64,000 nucleotides of DNA from Streptomyces griseoruber (GCF_001514205.1 NZ_KQ948776.1:1-64000), one strand, 5' to 3'; shown: positions 9,118 to 18,433, counted from the stretch's first letter. The notes: generated by a model not told the origin, from the letters alone. Numbers and translations are program-made.

Positions 9118-10482
9118 TTATGCGCGGATGATCGCCAGGGCCTCGTCCCTGATCTTGGTCATGGTGGGTTCGTCGCGGGCCTCGGCGTTGAGGCGCAGGA
9201 GGGGTTCGGTGTTGGAGGGGCGGACGTTGAACCACCAGTCGGGGGTGGAGACGGTGAGGCCGTCGAGTTCGTCGAGGGTGACGTCGGGAACGCCGGTGTA
9301 GGCGGCCTTGATCGCGGCGATGCGGTCGGCCTGGTCGGCGACCGTGGAGTTGATCTCGCCGGAGCCGGTGTAGCGGTCGTACGCGGCCACGAGGGAGGAC
9401 AGGGGGGTCTTCTGGCCACCGAGGGCCGCCAGGACGTGGAGGGCGGCCAGCATGCCGGTGTCGGCGTTCCAGAAGTCCTTGAAGTAGTAGTGGGCGGAGT
9501 GCTCTCCGCCGAAGATCGCTCCGTGGCGGGCCATCTCGGCCTTGATGAAGGAGTGGCCGACGCGGGTGCGGACGGGGCTGCCGCCGTTCTCCTCGACCAC
9601 CTCGGGGACGGTCCGGGAGGTGATCAGGTTGTGGATGACCGTGCCCCGGCCGCCGTTGCGGGCGAGTTCGCGGGCGGCGACCAGGGCCGTGATCGCGGAC
9701 GGGGAGACCGGGTCGCCGTGCTCGTCGACGACGAAGCAGCGGTCGGCGTCGCCGTCGAAGGCGAGGCCGAGGTCGGCGGACTCCGCGCGGACGCGCTGTT
9801 GCAGGTCCACGAGGTTCGCCGGGTCGAGGGGGTTGGCCTCGTGGTTGGGGAAGGTGCCGTCGAGGTCGAAGTACAGGGGGACGACGGTCAGGGGCAGGCC
9901 GTCGAACACGGTGGGGACGGTGTGGCCGCCCATGCCGTTGCCCGCGTCGACCACGACCTTCAGGGGGCGGATGGAGGTCAGGTCGACGAGTGAGCGCAGG
10001 TGCGCCGCGTAGTCCTTCAACGTGTCGGTCCGGGTGAGGGTTCCCGGCACGGCGGCGGCCTCGGGCGCGCCGGTGTCCGTCCAGCGCTCCACCAGGGCGC
10101 GGATGTCCGCCAGTCCGGTGTCCTGGCCGACGGGGGCGGCGCCGGCGCGGCAGAGCTTGATGCCGTTGTACCGGGCGGGGTTGTGCGAGGCGGTGAACAT
10201 GGCGCCGGGCAGGTTCAGGGCGCCGGAGGCGTAGTAGAGCTGGTCCGTGGAGCACAGGCCGATCTGGGTGACGTCGACGCCGAGTGCCGCCGCCCCGCGC
10301 GCGAAGGCGCCGCTCAGGCCGGGTGAGGAGGGGCGCATGTCGTGGCCGACGACGATCGCCTCGGCGTCGGTCACCCGGGCGAAGGCCGCTCCGAAGAGTT
10401 CGGCGAGGGACTCGTCCCACTGGTCCGGGACCACCCCGCGGACGTCGTACGCCTTCACGATCTGCGACAGATCAGCAGCCAC
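9118..10482 (-). CDS. manB: Phosphomannomutase/phosphoglucomutase
   Basis: 454 aa from GTG 10482, chosen because CAGGAAGGG lies just upstream; an in-frame GTG at 10518 would add 12 residues. It interconverts mannose 6-phosphate and mannose 1-phosphate. The four-domain alpha-D-phosphohexomutase architecture is visible: KAYDVRGVVPDQW at the N-terminus, the phosphoserine loop TASHNPARYNGIKL, the metal-binding DGDADR, the sugar loop GGEHSAHYYF and the phosphate-binding loop VRPSNTEPLLRLNAEA at the C-terminus. With manA and manC in this window it completes the route to GDP-mannose, used for mannosylated lipids, protein O-mannosylation and wall polymers. Confidence 0.95.
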   Translation of the reverse strand: MAADLSQIVKAYDVRGVVPDQWDESLAELFGAAFARVTDAEAIVVGHDMRPSSPGLSGAFARGAAALGVDVTQIGLCSTDQLYYASGALNLPGAMFTASHNPARYNGIKLCRAGAAPVGQDTGLADIRALVERWTDTGAPEAAAVPGTLTRTDTLKDYAAHLRSLVDLTSIRPLKVVVDAGNGMGGHTVPTVFDGLPLTVVPLYFDLDGTFPNHEANPLDPANLVDLQQRVRAESADLGLAFDGDADRCFVVDEHGDPVSPSAITALVAARELARNGGRGTVIHNLITSRTVPEVVEENGGSPVRTRVGHSFIKAEMARHGAIFGGEHSAHYYFKDFWNADTGMLAALHVLAALGGQKTPLSSLVAAYDRYTGSGEINSTVADQADRIAAIKAAYTGVPDVTLDELDGLTVSTPDWWFNVRPSNTEPLLRLNAEARDEPTMTKIRDEALAIIRA

Positions 10483-10733
10483 GGGCCACCCTTCCTGAAA
10501 GTCCTGTTCAGTCGCCACAAACTACCCGGAACGGTTCGGCGGCTGCGGTGCGTCCGCGCGGTGGCCCCGCAGAAGTAACCTTGCGCACCAACCCGGGACA
10601 CCCCGGGAGGACAGTCACCCGTCATGCGGAAAGCGGTTTCGCGAGTGTCGGCCGGATCGCGGGACCGTGTTCGCGACCGGCGGGCATCGACGGGGCGTCA
10701 GAAGCTGCCGGGCGAAGGGGGGCTTACGGGGGT

Positions 10734-11108
10734 TCAGTTGTCCGGTGAGCGCAGGACGCGCAGGTGGCCGCGGCGGGCGACCTCCATCGGGTCCGCGCCA
10801 CGTCCGCCGCCACCGGCCTGTGCCGCGCGTTCCTGCGGGCGGGCCGCCTCGCGGACGGCGTTGGCAAGCGCTTCCAGGTCGTCACCAGTGGGCCGTGCGG
10901 GAGCCGAGCCGTCGAGCAGCCGGACGACCTCCCAGCCGCGCGGGGCGGTGAGGCGCTCGGAGTGCTCGGCGCACAGGTCGTAGCAGTGGGGTTCGGCGTA
11001 GGTGGCGAGCGGGCCGAGGACCGCGGTCGAGTCGGCGTAGACGTACGTCAGCGTCGCGACGGCGGGTCGACCGCAGGCGGTTCGCGAACAGCGACGTACA
11101 GGGCTCAC
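10734..11108 (-). CDS. DUF3499 family small cysteine-containing protein
   Basis: 124 aa from GTG 11108, starting VSPVRRCSRTACGRPAVATL. Actinobacterial DUF3499 proteins begin with this CSRTACGRPA block, and a second pair follows in HCYDLCAEHSERLTAPRGWE, so a zinc-ribbon-like fold with CxxxxC and CxxxC pairs is likely. The rest, including DDLEALANAVREAARPQ, is less conserved. The frame stays open upstream to ATG 11240, and no clear ribosome binding site decides the start. Function is unknown. It is upstream of manB and divergent from the gene at 11452, a conserved grouping from memory. Confidence 0.8.
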   Translation of the reverse strand: MSPVRRCSRTACGRPAVATLTYVYADSTAVLGPLATYAEPHCYDLCAEHSERLTAPRGWEVVRLLDGSAPARPTGDDLEALANAVREAARPQERAAQAGGGGRGADPMEVARRGHLRVLRSPDN

Positions 11109-11451
11109 GACGTTGGACGGTACCGCACTCTTGAGCGGGCCGCGACGACTCTCCACCAGGTCACTCCACCGTGTCGTGTTGTGAAACGCCCCACGGGCCT
11201 CTCCAGTCATACCCCGCTGACCTGCGCGAACACCAGTCATTAGCGAGAAGAAGACGAAGCCTCGCAGTCACCGGGTAGTACAAACAGCATCAATTGCCAT
11301 GAGTTCACCGGTCTCGGAGAGATACGGAATCGAGCCCAACCTTGGCCGGAATGGTCATCCTGCGACAGAGGGCGCGGGCCCGGCCGGACGCGTCCGGGAT
11401 GCCGCGTGGGGCCGGACGGCGGGTCGCGGCGGGGTCTACCCTTCAGTAGTG
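11109..11451. other. Divergent intergenic region (DUF3499 / zincin-like gene)
   Basis: 343 bases without a confident gene; part may be N-terminal coding sequence of the DUF3499 gene if a longer start (to 11240) is used. On the plus strand TACCCT at 11437-11442 lies 6 bases before GTG 11449, a spacing compatible with leaderless transcription of the 11452 gene. I see no other motif. Confidence 0.4.
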
Positions 11452-11904
11452 ATGGACAGCCCCGTACCGCCCCGTGCCGCAGGCCCCGGACCCCGCCGCC
11501 GTGATCGCCACGGCCGTGGCATGCGGGGACCGATCGCGCCCCCTCAGGTGCCGTTGGCCGCGAGCCGCGCCGACGCGTTCGCCGATCTGGTGCAGGACTC
11601 CGTGGAACGGCTGGAGCGGCGCTGGCCGCAGCTCGCCGAGATCGACTTCATGGTGCTCGAGGTGCCGCGCCCGGCCGCGGCCGGCGAGCCGTGGAACGAC
11701 GAGGCGGTGCCCCTCGGCGGGACGGCTCCCGCGCGCGAGGGACGGCGGGCGCGGGTGGTCGTCTACCGGCGCCCGGTCGAGATCCGCACCAAGGGGCGCG
11801 ACGAACGGGCCGCGCTGGTGCACGAGGTGGTCGTGGAACAGGTGGCGGAGCTGCTGGGGCTGACCCCCGAGACGGTGGATCCGCGCTACGGCGACGAGGA
11901 CTGA
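11452..11904 (+). CDS. Zincin-like metallopeptidase family protein, probably inactive
   Basis: 150 aa from ATG 11452; the in-frame GTG directly before it is an alternative. It resembles the PF06262 family of small one-domain zincins: SRADAFADLVQDSVERLERR, WPQLAEIDFMVLEVP, RRARVVVYRRPVEIRTK and the helix RAALVHEVVVEQVAELLGL. Active members carry HExxHxxxxG in that helix. Here it reads HEVVVEQVAELLG, so the second zinc His is replaced by Val and catalysis is doubtful. From memory this degeneration is shared by Streptomyces orthologues. The acidic end VDPRYGDED is typical. It is likely cytoplasmic. Confidence 0.75.
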   Translation: MDSPVPPRAAGPGPRRRDRHGRGMRGPIAPPQVPLAASRADAFADLVQDSVERLERRWPQLAEIDFMVLEVPRPAAAGEPWNDEAVPLGGTAPAREGRRARVVVYRRPVEIRTKGRDERAALVHEVVVEQVAELLGLTPETVDPRYGDED

Positions 11905-11955
11905 CCACCACCGTCTCGCGCTATGACCGGTCGGGTTGTCTCCGACCCGGTCGGG

Positions 11956-13539
11956 TCACTTCTGCAGCACCGCCATGTTCTCGTCCGCCCGGGGGACCTC
12001 GACCGTGCCCCGGTCGTCCGGCAGGGTCTGGATGGTGAAGCCCGGGACGCCCTCCTCGGTCGCCGCGAGGGTGCGGGCCGCGTAGACGGGGGTGTCGGTG
12101 AGGGGTTCCACGGTCAGGGCGAAGGTGCCCTTCAGGCCCGAGGGGACGGGGAGTTCGACGTCCTGGGTCGTACCGGACCTGATCGTGTACGTCTTGGAGG
12201 CGGCCGTTCCTCCCTCGCTGCCCGCGGACGCGGTGACCTTCACCTTGGCGGTGCCCTTGGGGGCGGTCAGGGAGAGGGTGGAGCCCTTGGCGGTGTTGTC
12301 GGCGGCGGACGCGCGCGTGCCGACCGGAGCGGACGCGGGGATGAACGCCGACTCCTGGTTGGCCCCCTTGCCGCGCAGCACCCGTACGGCCGCGACGACC
12401 GGCACCGACCGGTCGGTGGGCGTCAGGACGATCGAGCCCGCCTCGCCGCGTGTGACGTCGCCGAGGTCGACGGCGGTCGTCATGCCTCCCTTGACGTGCA
12501 CGGTCTCGTGCCCGGCCGGGGTGATCAGACCGCTCGGGGAGGCCAGTTGGACCTTCAGGTCGGCGTCGGCGTCACCCGGCGCGTAGGCGATCAGCCGGAC
12601 CGCGGTGGCGTCCTTGGGGATGCCGGGGATGACCAGGCCGGCCGCCGGGTCGGTGGCGGCGGCCAGCCAGTCGCCGCCGAGCTTGTCGTCCAGGGCCTGC
12701 ACCGCGGCGCCCACGCGGCCGCTGCGGACGTTGACGTGGACGGTGAGGTCGTCCTCCTTGTCGTCGGTGAGCGTGGACAGCAGGATCGGCTCGCTGGAGT
12801 GCGGGGGAACCGTGATGCCCTCCCCCACCGTGGTCTGCAGGGCGCCGTCCTTGCCGTAGAGCTCGATGTCGGCGACGGCGGCGGAGTCGTCCGGGTTGGT
12901 GAGGTGGACGTAGTCCGTGCGGTCGGCCGCCGTGCTGGCGCCGGGGAACCAGAACTCCGTGTCCGCGGGGGTGCAGGTGACGCCCTGCAGGCCGCGGCCG
13001 GAGCCGGCGGCGACCTCGGTGGTCTCCTGGACCGTCCAGCCGGGCGCGAACTTCCCCTCGGCGGTGCCCACGAGCGCGGGCGACTCCCCGCCGTCGGTGT
13101 CGCCGGTGGCGGGGGTGCCGGGCTCCTTGGGGGTGACGACGGGCTTCTCGGACTTCTTGTCGCCCTTGTCCGTCTTCTTGTCCTTGTCCGACGTGTCGCC
13201 GGACGTGTCGCCGGCCGTGTCGCCGGACTTGCCGTCGCCCTTGCCGCTCGTCTTGTCGCCGGCCGGGTCCGCCGACTCCACCGTGGCGGCGGCGAGTTCG
13301 GCCGTGCCGTCACCGCCCGTGCCCTTGGTGACGGGGGTGAACGACGTGTACGACGTCTGGGCGATGTCGGAGGTGCTGGGCGCCGGGCAGAGCAGGCTGG
13401 TGCGCTCCACGGGCAGTACGGCGGCCGCCTTGGCGGAGTCGTCCGGGCCGGCGCCCTTGGGCTCGTTGAGCGTGGCGAACCCGGTGACGGCGGCGAGCGC
13501 GGCCGTGGCGGCGATCAGGGACAGGGTGGTGCGGTTCAC
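11956..13539 (-). CDS. DUF5719 family secreted or membrane-anchored protein
   Basis: 527 aa starting at GTG 13539, whose GTGA overlaps the stop of the upstream glycosyltransferase gene by 4 bases, implying translational coupling. Residues 1-25 form a signal sequence or anchor (NRTTLSLIAATAALAAVTGF). A Lys/Asp/Gly/Ser/Thr-rich linker with repeated GDTSG/DKDKK runs covers ~85-140. The rest is beta-rich (FWFPGASTAADRTDYVHLTN, LYGKDGALQTTVGEGITVPP) as in DUF5719 proteins that accompany large GT2 enzymes in actinobacteria. It probably acts outside the membrane with the neighbouring glycosyltransferase; the activity is unknown. Confidence 0.8.
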   Translation of the reverse strand: MNRTTLSLIAATAALAAVTGFATLNEPKGAGPDDSAKAAAVLPVERTSLLCPAPSTSDIAQTSYTSFTPVTKGTGGDGTAELAAATVESADPAGDKTSGKGDGKSGDTAGDTSGDTSDKDKKTDKGDKKSEKPVVTPKEPGTPATGDTDGGESPALVGTAEGKFAPGWTVQETTEVAAGSGRGLQGVTCTPADTEFWFPGASTAADRTDYVHLTNPDDSAAVADIELYGKDGALQTTVGEGITVPPHSSEPILLSTLTDDKEDDLTVHVNVRSGRVGAAVQALDDKLGGDWLAAATDPAAGLVIPGIPKDATAVRLIAYAPGDADADLKVQLASPSGLITPAGHETVHVKGGMTTAVDLGDVTRGEAGSIVLTPTDRSVPVVAAVRVLRGKGANQESAFIPASAPVGTRASAADNTAKGSTLSLTAPKGTAKVKVTASAGSEGGTAASKTYTIRSGTTQDVELPVPSGLKGTFALTVEPLTDTPVYAARTLAATEEGVPGFTIQTLPDDRGTVEVPRADENMAVLQK

Positions 13540-16500
13540 TGCTGGCTCCCGTCGGGACGCTCGCTGCCGGTGCCGTGGTCGTGCTGCTGCGCCGGGTCGT
13601 AGGCGGGGTCGTAGCCCTGGTTGCCGTAGCCCTGGTCGTAGCCGTACGTCTGCTCGTACGGCGTCTGCCCGCCCTGGCCGTCGTAGGCGTAGGGGTCGTA
13701 CTGGCCGGCCTGGTAGGGGTCGTAGGACTGCTGGTCGTAGCCGCCCGCCGGGTACTGCTGGGCGCCCTGGTACTGCTCGCCCTGGTAGCCGCCGTACTCG
13801 GCGCCCGCGTAGCTCGGCTGGTCCCAGTCGCCGTACGTCTGCTGCTGCGGGAGGACGACCGGGGTCTGGTCCGGCGTGTCCTGCGGGGTCTCCTGCGGAG
13901 AGGGAGAGGGGAAGTCGTCCGCAGCGGACGGGAAGTCGTCGTCCTGGAGGGCGGGTTCCTCCGCCTCCTCGGCCTGGGCGCGCAGCCGGCGGGCGCGGCG
14001 GCCCTCGCCCTCGGCGGGCCGGTCCTCGGCGAGTTCCTCCTCGGGGAGGTCGTCGTCGACGTCGCGGCGGCGGCCGGGCAGGGCGAGGACGATCAGGACG
14101 AGGGCCAGGAAGCCCTGCGTCCACAGCCAGGCGGTGTGGGTGAACGGGTCGTCGTAGGTGACGTCGAGCCTGCCGCCGGAGGCGGGGAGTTCGAAGCCCT
14201 GGGCCCAGCCGTCGACGGTGGTGCGGGTGAGCGGCCTGCCGTCCAGGGTGGCGGTCCAGCCGTCGGCGGCGGCGTCGGCCAGGCGCAGGATCCGGCCCTC
14301 GGAGCCCGACGGGATCGTGGTGTGGATGTCGACCGGGCCCGCGGCGACCGGGGTCGCCGTGCCCTTGCCCGACTCGGTGACGACCGCCGCGCGGGAGACC
14401 TCCTGGCCGACCCGCCACAGGGCGCTGCCGTCCTGCTGGCTGAGCCGCTTCAGGCCGGGGGTGGCGTCCAGGACACGGGTGACCTCGCGGGGGGCGCCCT
14501 TGTGGACGAGGACGTATCCGACGGCGAACTTGCCGAGCTGGTCGGCCTGGTCGGCGCCGGAGCCGGCGACCAGGTTGGCGACGACCTTGTCGAGCTGCGG
14601 GTTCTCACCGTCGGCCGCGGCGAGTTCGGCGTCGCCGAGGCGGGCGCCGGAGCCGCGGACCAGCATGTAGTCGACGTGGGCGGCGGAGTCGCTGTCGAGG
14701 ACGAGGGTGCGGGCCTGGTCGCGGTTGCCGGCCTCCTCGGCGACGAACGCGGGGACCTGGACGGGGTCGCGGCGCTCCACGGGGCCGTCGGCGCCGCCGA
14801 TCATCCAGCCGGCGGCGAGCAGCAGCGGGCCCGCGGCGGAGGCGAAGGCGATGAGGGCGGCGACGGGCTGGCGCCAGCCGAAGCTCTGTTCGGCGACCCG
14901 CGTGCGTGCGCCGTCGGCGCCGAGGACGGCGGCGGCCAGGAGCGCGAGGCCGTAGACGAGGGTGGCGGGTCCGGCCCAGGTGGAGCTGTTGGACAGGACC
15001 GCGAAGACCAGCGCCACCAGGGCGACCGCCCAGGCCGTCCAGATGCCGGACTGACGCTCGCCGCGCAGCAGGGCGGCGAGTGCGGCCAGGACGATGCCGA
15101 TGAGCATCAGTCCGTCGACCGTGCCGGGTCCGCCGGGGCTGGCGGCGAGCAGGTCGAGCGCGGAGGCGGTGGACGGGGCGTAGTCGAGTCCGGCCTGGGT
15201 GAAGAAGCCGAACGGGAGCAGCGACAGCGACCAGGGCGCCAGGAGCAGCAGGGGGGTGCCGAGCTGGGCCAGGAAGCGCAGGCCGTAGGCGGTGATGTCG
15301 GTGCGGCGCACGGCCAGCACGGCGAGGCCGAGGACCAGTGCGAGGGGCCAGACGATCGGTGTGAACGCGGTGGTGATCGTCAGCAGCAGTGCGTACGCCC
15401 AGGTGGCGCGCCAGCTGCCGCGGGCGCCGGAGGTGTACGTCAGTCCGCTCGCGGCGGCCGCCGCGCGGGCGATGAGGGGCAGCAGGACGGCCAGGACGGC
15501 GGTGCCGACGCGGCCGCCGGCGAGGGCGCCGGTGGCGGCGGGCAGGAAGGCGTAGACGACGGCGGCCCACGCGCGCAGGAGGCGGGAGGCGACGAGGGGG
15601 CGGGAGGCGAAGTAGGCGGTGAAGCCGGCCAGCGGTACCGAGCAGACGAGCAGCAGGGTCAGGGCGAGGCCGGTGGAGCCGAACAGCAGGGTGGCGAGGG
15701 TCGCGACGATCGCGAGGTAGGGCGGGGCGGACGGGGTGCCGCCCGCGCCGACCGGGTGCCAGGCGTCGAGGTAGCGCGACCAGAGTTCGGAGGCGTCGGC
15801 CGGGGCGGGCAGCAGGGCGCCGCCCGCGAGGGCGCCGCCGCCGAGGAGGTTGCGGCAGGCGACGAGGGAGACCAGCAGCAGGACCAGGAAGAGCACCGGG
15901 CCGGGTTTGCGGGCGATGCGCTTGAGGCGGGCGAACTGCTCGATCTCCAGGAAGTCGGCGTCGTCGCCGCCGGGGCCGGACTCCAGTCCGCCGCCGTGCC
16001 GTCCGGCGCCGCCGGCGGTCTCGGTGTCGGAGGAACCGAAGAGGTCGCCGGCGACCTGCTCGACGGTGGCCCGTACGGTCGCGCCGGGCGGCGGGAACAG
16101 GGGCCGCAGTTCGCCCTTGTCGATCCGGGGTGCGCCGCGCCTGCGGCGTCCGGCGATGATCCGCTCGGGCCGCAGCAGGGTGCCGAGCAGACCGCGGATC
16201 TCGTCGAGAGCCTGTCCCGGGACCTTGCCGACGAGGTAGGCGACCGTACGCAGCAGGGTGCCGAGGACCAGGCGCAGCAGGATCCAGGGCAGCAGTGCCG
16301 TACGGCTGTTGACGAGGAGGGTGTAGACGGCGCCGGCCTTGTCGACCTTGTGCGGGGAGGAGGTGGTGCGGCCCGCGCAGTCGACGGCGCGGCGCTCGCG
16401 GGAGGCGGCCTCGGCGTGGCGTACGACGGCGTCGGGGGCGACGAGGACGCGGTGGCCGGCGGCGGTGGCGCGCCAGCACAGGTCGACGTCGTCGCGCATC

Positions 16501-17246
16501 AGGGGCAGCCGGCGGTCGAAGCCGCCGAGTTCCTCGAAGACGTCGCGGCGGATCAGCATGCCGGCGGTGGACACGGACAGCACGGGCCGGACGTGGTCGT
16601 GCTGGCCCTGGTCCTGTTCGCGGCGGTCCAGGCCGGTCCAGCGGCGGCCGGAGGAGGCGATGGTGACGCCGACCTCGAGGAGCTGGCGGCGGTCGTACCA
16701 GCCGCGGAGCTTGGGGCCGACGACGGCCACGTCGTCGCGGCCCAGTTCGAGTTCGTTGTCCACGACGCGCAGGAGTTCGGCGAGGGCGTCGGGTTCGGGG
16801 GCGCAGTCGTCGTGCAGCAGCCACAGCCACTGGACCGGTTCGCCGTGCGGGAGCTCCGGCAGGTCGTAGGCGTCGTCGCGCCACGTACGCGTGACGGGGT
16901 CCCAGCCGCTGGGCCGCTTCAGGTACGGCAGTTCCTCGGGGGTGAGGACCGGGGCGGTGCGGTTGGCCTCCTCGACGGCCTGGCCGAAGCCGGTGCGCCG
17001 GGCGAGGTGCAGGACGCGGTCGTCGCCGAGGGCCTCGGTGACCAGGCGGGCGGAGTCGTCCGAGCTGCCGGTGTCGGCGGCCATGACGGACTGGACGGGG
17101 CGCTCCTGGCCGAGCAGCCCGGCGAGCGCGTCGGGCAGCCAGCGGGCACCGTCGTGGGAGACGAGGACCGCGGTGACGACATGACGCGGAAACTCAGGTG
17201 TGGCAGCGCCGCCTTGGTGGCCTGCCGTGTGGCTGTGCACGGACAT
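13536..17246 (-). CDS. Large GT2-type membrane glycosyltransferase
   Basis: 1236 aa starting MSVHSHTAGHQGGAATPEFP. The GT-A glycosyltransferase family 2 domain occupies about residues 20-330: VVTAVLVSHDGARWLPDAL, the nucleotide-sugar site LWLLHDDCAPEPDALAELL, FEELGGFDRRLPLMRDDVDL and WRATAAGHRVLVAPDAVV. From ~420 there are a dozen or so membrane segments (for example PGPVLFLVLLLVSLVACRNL), then a large extracellular region and a final helix before LPGRRRDVDDD. The last ~150 residues are acidic and then Tyr/Gln/Gly-rich, likely disordered. This is much longer than a plain GT2 enzyme (300-400 aa). A role in building an envelope polysaccharide is inferred from architecture; donor and acceptor are unknown. 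It is upstream of and coupled to the DUF5719 gene. Confidence 0.85.
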   Translation of the reverse strand: MSVHSHTAGHQGGAATPEFPRHVVTAVLVSHDGARWLPDALAGLLGQERPVQSVMAADTGSSDDSARLVTEALGDDRVLHLARRTGFGQAVEEANRTAPVLTPEELPYLKRPSGWDPVTRTWRDDAYDLPELPHGEPVQWLWLLHDDCAPEPDALAELLRVVDNELELGRDDVAVVGPKLRGWYDRRQLLEVGVTIASSGRRWTGLDRREQDQGQHDHVRPVLSVSTAGMLIRRDVFEELGGFDRRLPLMRDDVDLCWRATAAGHRVLVAPDAVVRHAEAASRERRAVDCAGRTTSSPHKVDKAGAVYTLLVNSRTALLPWILLRLVLGTLLRTVAYLVGKVPGQALDEIRGLLGTLLRPERIIAGRRRRGAPRIDKGELRPLFPPPGATVRATVEQVAGDLFGSSDTETAGGAGRHGGGLESGPGGDDADFLEIEQFARLKRIARKPGPVLFLVLLLVSLVACRNLLGGGALAGGALLPAPADASELWSRYLDAWHPVGAGGTPSAPPYLAIVATLATLLFGSTGLALTLLLVCSVPLAGFTAYFASRPLVASRLLRAWAAVVYAFLPAATGALAGGRVGTAVLAVLLPLIARAAAAASGLTYTSGARGSWRATWAYALLLTITTAFTPIVWPLALVLGLAVLAVRRTDITAYGLRFLAQLGTPLLLLAPWSLSLLPFGFFTQAGLDYAPSTASALDLLAASPGGPGTVDGLMLIGIVLAALAALLRGERQSGIWTAWAVALVALVFAVLSNSSTWAGPATLVYGLALLAAAVLGADGARTRVAEQSFGWRQPVAALIAFASAAGPLLLAAGWMIGGADGPVERRDPVQVPAFVAEEAGNRDQARTLVLDSDSAAHVDYMLVRGSGARLGDAELAAADGENPQLDKVVANLVAGSGADQADQLGKFAVGYVLVHKGAPREVTRVLDATPGLKRLSQQDGSALWRVGQEVSRAAVVTESGKGTATPVAAGPVDIHTTIPSGSEGRILRLADAAADGWTATLDGRPLTRTTVDGWAQGFELPASGGRLDVTYDDPFTHTAWLWTQGFLALVLIVLALPGRRRDVDDDLPEEELAEDRPAEGEGRRARRLRAQAEEAEEPALQDDDFPSAADDFPSPSPQETPQDTPDQTPVVLPQQQTYGDWDQPSYAGAEYGGYQGEQYQGAQQYPAGGYDQQSYDPYQAGQYDPYAYDGQGGQTPYEQTYGYDQGYGNQGYDPAYDPAQQHDHGTGSERPDGSQQ

Positions 17247-17361
17247 CGAGGTACGGGCCCCGGTTCGGTGGACGTGGTGGACGCCTGCGCCGCGTGAGGG
17301 CGGCGGGGTGTCTCGGACGAGCGACCACACTATCGGCTGGGCACGACGGCGGCCCGCAGCC

Positions 17362-17370
17362 TGTGGACAA
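17362..17370 (-). promoter_or_regulatory. DnaA-box match
   Basis: TGTGGACAA on the plus strand, which is the preferred Streptomyces DnaA box TTGTCCACA on the minus strand. It lies between the glycosyltransferase start and whiB. Two more exact copies lie at 19005-19031. Confidence 0.4.
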
Positions 17371-17463
17371 CCCACCTGCGACGGGCCGTTCACCGCCGCG
17401 TCCGCCCGTGCCGGGCGGCCTGCGCCCCGGGGGGGCGGCTCGGGTCCGGGCGGGGCCCGTCCG

Positions 17464-17727
17464 TCAGACGGCGGCCTTCTTCAGCCTGCGGCGCTCGCGC
17501 TCGGACAGACCGCCCCAGATGCCGAAGCGTTCGTCGTTGGCGAGGGCGTACTCGAGGCATTCGGAGCGGACCTCGCAGGCGAGACAGACCTTCTTGGCCT
17601 CGCGGGTCGATCCGCCCTTCTCGGGAAAGAAGGACTCGGGATCGGTCTGGGCGCACAGTGCGCGCTCCTGCCAGCCGAGTTCCTCACCCGCGTCGTCGAC
17701 CAGCAGTTGCTGCACCAGCTCGGTCAT
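17464..17727 (-). CDS. whiB: WhiB sporulation regulator
   Basis: 87 aa, matching from memory almost residue for residue the founding WhiB of S. coelicolor (MTELVQQLLVDDA start, RERRRLKKAAV end). It is a [4Fe-4S] protein with ligands Cys25, Cys48, Cys51 and Cys57, the turn motif GIWGG (69-73) and a basic C-terminal tail for DNA contact. WhiB acts with WhiA to start sporulation septation in aerial hyphae. It is monocistronic, with a long upstream region holding a 13-bp direct repeat (17773-17810) and a GACAC WhiA-like core at 17817-17821. Confidence 0.97.
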   Translation of the reverse strand: MTELVQQLLVDDAGEELGWQERALCAQTDPESFFPEKGGSTREAKKVCLACEVRSECLEYALANDERFGIWGGLSERERRRLKKAAV

Positions 17728-17772
17728 GTGCGCCCCTCGCTCTGTCTTTCGCGTCCCCGTGTACCTGGCCGT

Positions 17773-17810
17773 TTACCGATGTCGGTGCCTTGGCCCATTA
17801 CCGATGTCGG
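17773..17810. repeat. 13-bp direct repeat in the whiB upstream region
   Basis: TTACCGATGTCGG occurs at 17773-17785 and 17798-17810, 25 bases start to start, 46 bases upstream of the whiB start codon. The position suggests a promoter-proximal regulator site or duplicated promoter segment; the binder is unknown. Confidence 0.6.
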
Positions 17811-18433
17811 CTGAACGACACGAGTGAAATTACAAGTGTGCTGCTCCGGGCGAGTCAAGCCGAGATCTGCTATTGAGCCCCTTATTCACTCTGCGGAACC
17901 AAGGCCGTGCGGTAAGTGTTCAAATCGCCATAAACCTTGACATGCAGATGAGGCCCTGGAGGGCGCGAACCCCGCACAGTGCTTCCACGGGGAAGGACGC
18001 CCGTAAGTTCGATCCCGTTGCGTCACAACGGCCTCCGCGTCCGGCTTGTGCCTCGTGTGTCCCGGGGGACATGTGCACAAACCTTTCACCTCTCGGATGC
18101 ACCGGATGAGGTGAACCGTGTCCCACATACCGGGCGTCGAGTTGACACCGGCAGGTGTGAACCGATGTCCTTGTGGGCATGCTCGCGAACTCGGCACTCA
18201 CCTCGACCCGCTCCGCCGGGTCCCACGGTGCTGCTCGTGCTCGCTGTAGCTGTTGTTGCTGTTCCAGCTGTTGAGCCCAACGCGCTCCGGCTGCCCCTTC
18301 CGGGTCCACTACGACCCGGCCGCTGTTTCCCTTCGGCCCGCACCAGGGCACCCCTGATCCACCCGTGATCCGGGTGGACGGTACGCGACTCCCAGCCGCC
18401 CCCCACTCTTCCGCCGAGGAACCACCCCACCCC
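17811..18433. other. Long non-coding region between whiB and cysteine dioxygenase
   Basis: 623 bases with no convincing gene on either strand. It must hold whiB promoters and the promoter of the 18434 gene. Visible structures: GACAC at 17817-17821; an 8-bp inverted repeat TTCACCTC / GAGGTGAA (18085-18092 / 18108-18115); and a 7-bp inverted repeat TCCACCC / GGGTGGA (18358-18364 / 18372-18378) 56 bases before the dioxygenase start. GC content is lower than in the flanking genes. Confidence 0.5.

Noticed and set aside
13575..17297. Long plus-strand open frame opposite the GT2 gene
   Set aside because: It is a GC-bias mirror of the minus-strand gene: Gly/Ala/Val/Asp-rich with no domain signature.
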